33,683 nucleotides of DNA from Cytophagales bacterium (GTDB taxonomy: Bacteria; Bacteroidota; Bacteroidia; Cytophagales; Thermoflexibacteraceae): positions 1-33,683 of the forward strand of contig REAZ01000036.1 of assembly GCA_004294445.1 (NCBI GenBank), in the 5' to 3' direction. A program made the position numbers and the translations under genes. Positions within the stretch are counted from its first letter, which is position 1; each line of letters opens with the position of its first letter. The notes beneath the pieces were generated by a model that saw only the letters and a list, made by a program, of their open reading frames with translations, was not told where the DNA came from and made no database searches. Of this stretch, positions 32,801 through 33,683 are shown one piece after another.

Positions 32801-33253
32801 TACATCTTAGTTTGCAACGGGCGAGGCGTACCGCTCAAAAGCACAGGCACACATGGCGAGTACGTAGCGGGCATTCGCTACAAGGCGTGGCAGCCTTGGT
32901 CGGCACTGCACCCCACTATCCCTGTGCAGTCGCCTTTGGTTTTTGACATTTACGACACTTGGAACAAGCGGTCGATTGGGGGCTGTACCTACTTCGTTTC
33001 GCACCCAGGGGGTAGAAGCTATGACGTTTTCCCTGTCAATTCCTACGAGGCAGAGTCGAGGCGAATCAGTCGTTTTTGGAACAACAACTACGAGCAGTTC
33101 CAAGAACCTATTTACACGCCTCAAGCTACGGGCAGCAGTACGACCAGAGTAGTGCTAAAAGGAACGGACTTGCAGCCCAAAATTATCCCAACAAACCCCC
33201 AAGACGAGATAAACCCCGAATATCCTTACACTTTGGATTTGAGAAAGGTGTAA
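29801..33253 (+). CDS. transglutaminase-like protein with DUF2126 domain
   Basis: A 1150-residue cytoplasmic protein. Residues 1-100 are the bacterial transglutaminase N-terminal domain (HSTYYRYDKPVLLSPHVFRL). Residues 150-265 are the transglutaminase core with catalytic Cys181 (LGSCRDSAW), His230 (DLHAWTEVY) and Asp246 (GLDPTSG). From about residue 330 to the end is DUF2126 (LTMGGEPTFVSIDDMESAQW, GTGGGNHVTIGG, VEFRGFDMPPHYQMSL). Homologues usually sit beside alpha-E and circularly permuted ATP-grasp genes and are proposed to act in peptide-like ligation. None of those is in this window, although the right edge is near. Residues about 567-618 are an in-frame insertion made of repeat DNA (SVGTQTTA, SPFGGGKGEAK) with no counterpart in the surrounding domain. 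All catalytic residues remain. Confidence 0.95.
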   Translation: MAIKVAINHSTYYRYDKPVLLSPHVFRLRPAVHSRTKILGYSLKIKPENHFMNWQQDPFGNFLGRVVFNEPTTELAMDVEVIAEMAVINPFDFFLEEYADKFPFTYDEQTKKELLPYLEITENNDLLKEWVAQVDVSQRIRTVDFLVALNQRLSNDIAYTIRMEAGVQTCEQTLTRKLGSCRDSAWLLVQILRHLGLAARFVSGYLVQLTADVKSLDGPSGPEQDFTDLHAWTEVYIPGAGWVGLDPTSGLFVSEGHIPLACTPDYASAAPVTGYIMGQCNTEEFRFSNIVKRIHEDPRVTKPYSEEQWNKIVALGYQVEEDLKNGDVRLTMGGEPTFVSIDDMESAQWNTKADGEHKRKLAGDLLLRLKDTFGKGGLLHYGQGKWYPGEPIPRWQLGLFWRKDGAPIWRNEKWIAKDGVNYKYTQEDAKKFIHHLSKYLKINPLHISPAYEDALHYIVEEQKLPANINPLEYDLKDGWQRKNIADVLQNGLGTPTGYVLPLKWNDWDGRWQTCLWEFRRGNLFLIAGNSQMGLRLPLKSLPEAVPEILPDNDLFADKEALGDYHEKYSAMLSVGTQTTATQVVSDDTDNGKSFVGENTNKGEGSLSPFGGGKGEAKTKLIETIRTALCIESREGRLHIFMPPFTYLEQYLDLIAAIEKTAQDLQMPIRIEGYEPPKDWRIENLKVTPDPGVIEVNIQPTSSWDDMLKNTQLLYEQAHLSRLGTEKFMIDGRHTGTGGGNHVTIGGATPSDSPILRRPDLLRSLLTYWQHHPSLSYLFSSAFVGPTSQAPRIDEGRLENLYELEIAFSQIPEGKEVPFWLTDRLFRHLLTDITGNTHRAEFCIDKLYSPDSSTGRLGIVEFRGFDMPPHYQMSLVQTLLIRTLIARFWEKPYKHKLVRWGTDLYDRFMLPHHNFMDMKQVVDDLKREGYNFDISWFDAFFEFRFPHYGTVQIGDISIELRMAIEPWHVLGEETSNQGTSRYVDSSVERIQIKISGLVDNRYILVCNGRGVPLKSTGTHGEYVAGIRYKAWQPWSALHPTIPVQSPLVFDIYDTWNKRSIGGCTYFVSHPGGRSYDVFPVNSYEAESRRISRFWNNNYEQFQEPIYTPQATGSSTTRVVLKGTDLQPKIIPTNPQDEINPEYPYTLDLRKV
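31513..31603. repeat. three tandem 24-nt palindromes inside the DUF2126 gene
   Basis: Three 10-4-10 hairpins occur at about 33-34 nt spacing. The first has left arm GTTGTCTGTG at 31513-31522 and loop GGGA. The second has left arm GTCGTCAGTG at 31547-31556, loop ATGA and one mismatch. The third has left arm TTTGTTGGTG at 31580-31589 and loop AAAA. The stems differ in sequence but each right arm compensates. Each is followed by a related spacer (CGGCG, CGGTA, AGGCG). The first two closely match the copies in the RND pump gene. Confidence 0.9.
31620..31648. repeat. C/G-rich palindromic element inside the DUF2126 gene
   Basis: The hairpin CCCCCT (31620-31625), loop TTGG, AGGGGG (31630-31635) is followed by GAAGGGGGAGGCAAAAA. 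The same arrangement is found between genes at 14859-14886. It encodes SPFGGGKGEAK in frame and directly follows the tandem 24-nt palindromes. Confidence 0.8.
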
Positions 33254-33255
33254 GT

Positions 33256-33284
33256 TTTGTTTTGAAATATTTTTTATATCTTTG
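33256..33284 (+). promoter_or_regulatory. candidate promoter of the last gene, overlapping the terminator
   Basis: TTTG at 33256-33259 and TATCTTTG at 33277-33284 are 17 bases apart and 57 bases before ATG 33342. The -7 box overlaps the first bases of the terminator stem that starts at 33282. Confidence 0.45.
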
Positions 33285-33325
33285 GCAAGGTGAAAAACGG
33301 TTTTTCGCCTTGCCAATGGTTTTTT
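33282..33325 (+). terminator. terminator after the DUF2126 gene
   Basis: A 16-bp stem with one G-T pair (TTGGCAAGGTGAAAAA at 33282-33297 pairs with 33301-33316) has a 3-nt loop. It is followed after TGG by six T residues (33320-33325). It lies 28 bases after the stop. Confidence 0.85.
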
Positions 33326-33341
33326 ATAGAAAATTAAGGAT

Positions 33342-33671
33342 ATGGCTATTCCAAAAGAAATATTAGATGATTGTAAAGAGTTTTGTGAGAAATTGCAAAA
33401 ATTAGTTGATTGGGCGTTAATATCACGTTTTGAAGAAGATTATTGGGAGGATGAGGAAAATGATGACGGTAGCCATAAGGAAAAATATGAAGTTATTGAT
33501 AATATACATCGTTATGATATGTATAATGTAATTTTTAACATAAATGATGAGTTTGATAAAAACGCTTTAAAAACACTTTCGCCTTTGAATTCTATGACAA
33601 AACCAACTCTTTTTGATGGTTTTTATCATATTTTTTTCCAGATTGGACACAGGCAAAGATTCTTTGAATAA
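33342..33671 (+). CDS. small acidic hypothetical protein
   Basis: A 109-residue soluble protein, complete within the window, with start ATG 33342 and stop TAA 33669-33671. It begins MAIPKEILDDCKEFCEKLQK and has a strongly acidic middle (FEEDYWEDEENDDGSHKEKY). There is no signal peptide or membrane helix, and I do not recognise a family. Small acidic proteins of this kind are sometimes immunity or antitoxin-like, but nothing here shows that. A promoter-like sequence overlaps the preceding terminator. Confidence 0.65.
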   Translation: MAIPKEILDDCKEFCEKLQKLVDWALISRFEEDYWEDEENDDGSHKEKYEVIDNIHRYDMYNVIFNINDEFDKNALKTLSPLNSMTKPTLFDGFYHIFFQIGHRQRFFE

Positions 33672-33683
33672 TCTTATTTCTTA

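Overview
The window looks like a chromosomal segment of an AT-rich Bacteroidota bacterium, most likely of the Cytophagales. Four things point there. Several genes have a Bacteroidota-type -7 box (TAnnTTTG, once with an upstream TTTG) and no Shine-Dalgarno sequence. Ribosomal protein S16 carries a long charged C-terminal tail. A CzcA-type pump is fused to a TolC-type channel domain. Many secreted proteins have signal peptides ending in AQ. No tRNA, rRNA, CRISPR array, intact transposase or phage gene was seen.

Layout. Positions 1-1614 hold a decayed two-gene ATPase / TOPRIM-like pair, with one in-frame TAG in each gene. Positions 1611-4642 hold a DUF6702-like secreted protein divergent from a HupE/UreJ-like membrane protein, then rpsP with a strong terminator, then a CoxE-like VWA protein. 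A YifB/ComM-type ATPase follows on the minus strand. Positions 6329-12828 form a minus-strand metal-efflux cluster: a small His-rich exported protein, the CzcA-TolC fusion and a lipoprotein adaptor. Positions 12989-16967 hold a eukaryote-type (GT3) glycogen synthase, an exported DUF3298-like protein, a small unknown protein and an XRE regulator. Positions 17024-24908 hold an exported sugar-phosphate-isomerase-like TIM barrel, RsgA, a PfkB-type ketodeoxygluconate kinase, a fasciclin protein, a PIG-L deacetylase, an alpha/beta hydrolase and an M28 peptidase. Positions 25155-33671 hold a small membrane protein, a polysaccharide flippase, HisIE, a histidine-kinase remnant, a HIT protein, an exported cyclophilin, a 1150-residue transglutaminase-DUF2126 protein and a small acidic protein.

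Functionally, most genes are unlinked housekeeping or envelope genes. The only clear multi-gene systems are the metal-efflux cluster and the decayed ATPase/TOPRIM-like pair.

The most unusual content is repeated, structured DNA. A family of 24-nt palindromes with fixed geometry (10-bp stem, 4-nt loop, 10-bp stem) occurs in tandem at three places: the spacer between adaptor and pump, in frame inside the pump gene, and in frame inside the DUF2126 gene. Stems differ between copies but keep pairing, so the structure appears to be what is conserved. A C/G-rich palindrome family accompanies it at two of the same genes and in one intergenic region. A third family, with 17-21 nt inverted arms starting GTCTGACCG, lies upstream of the pump gene and downstream of the M28 peptidase gene.
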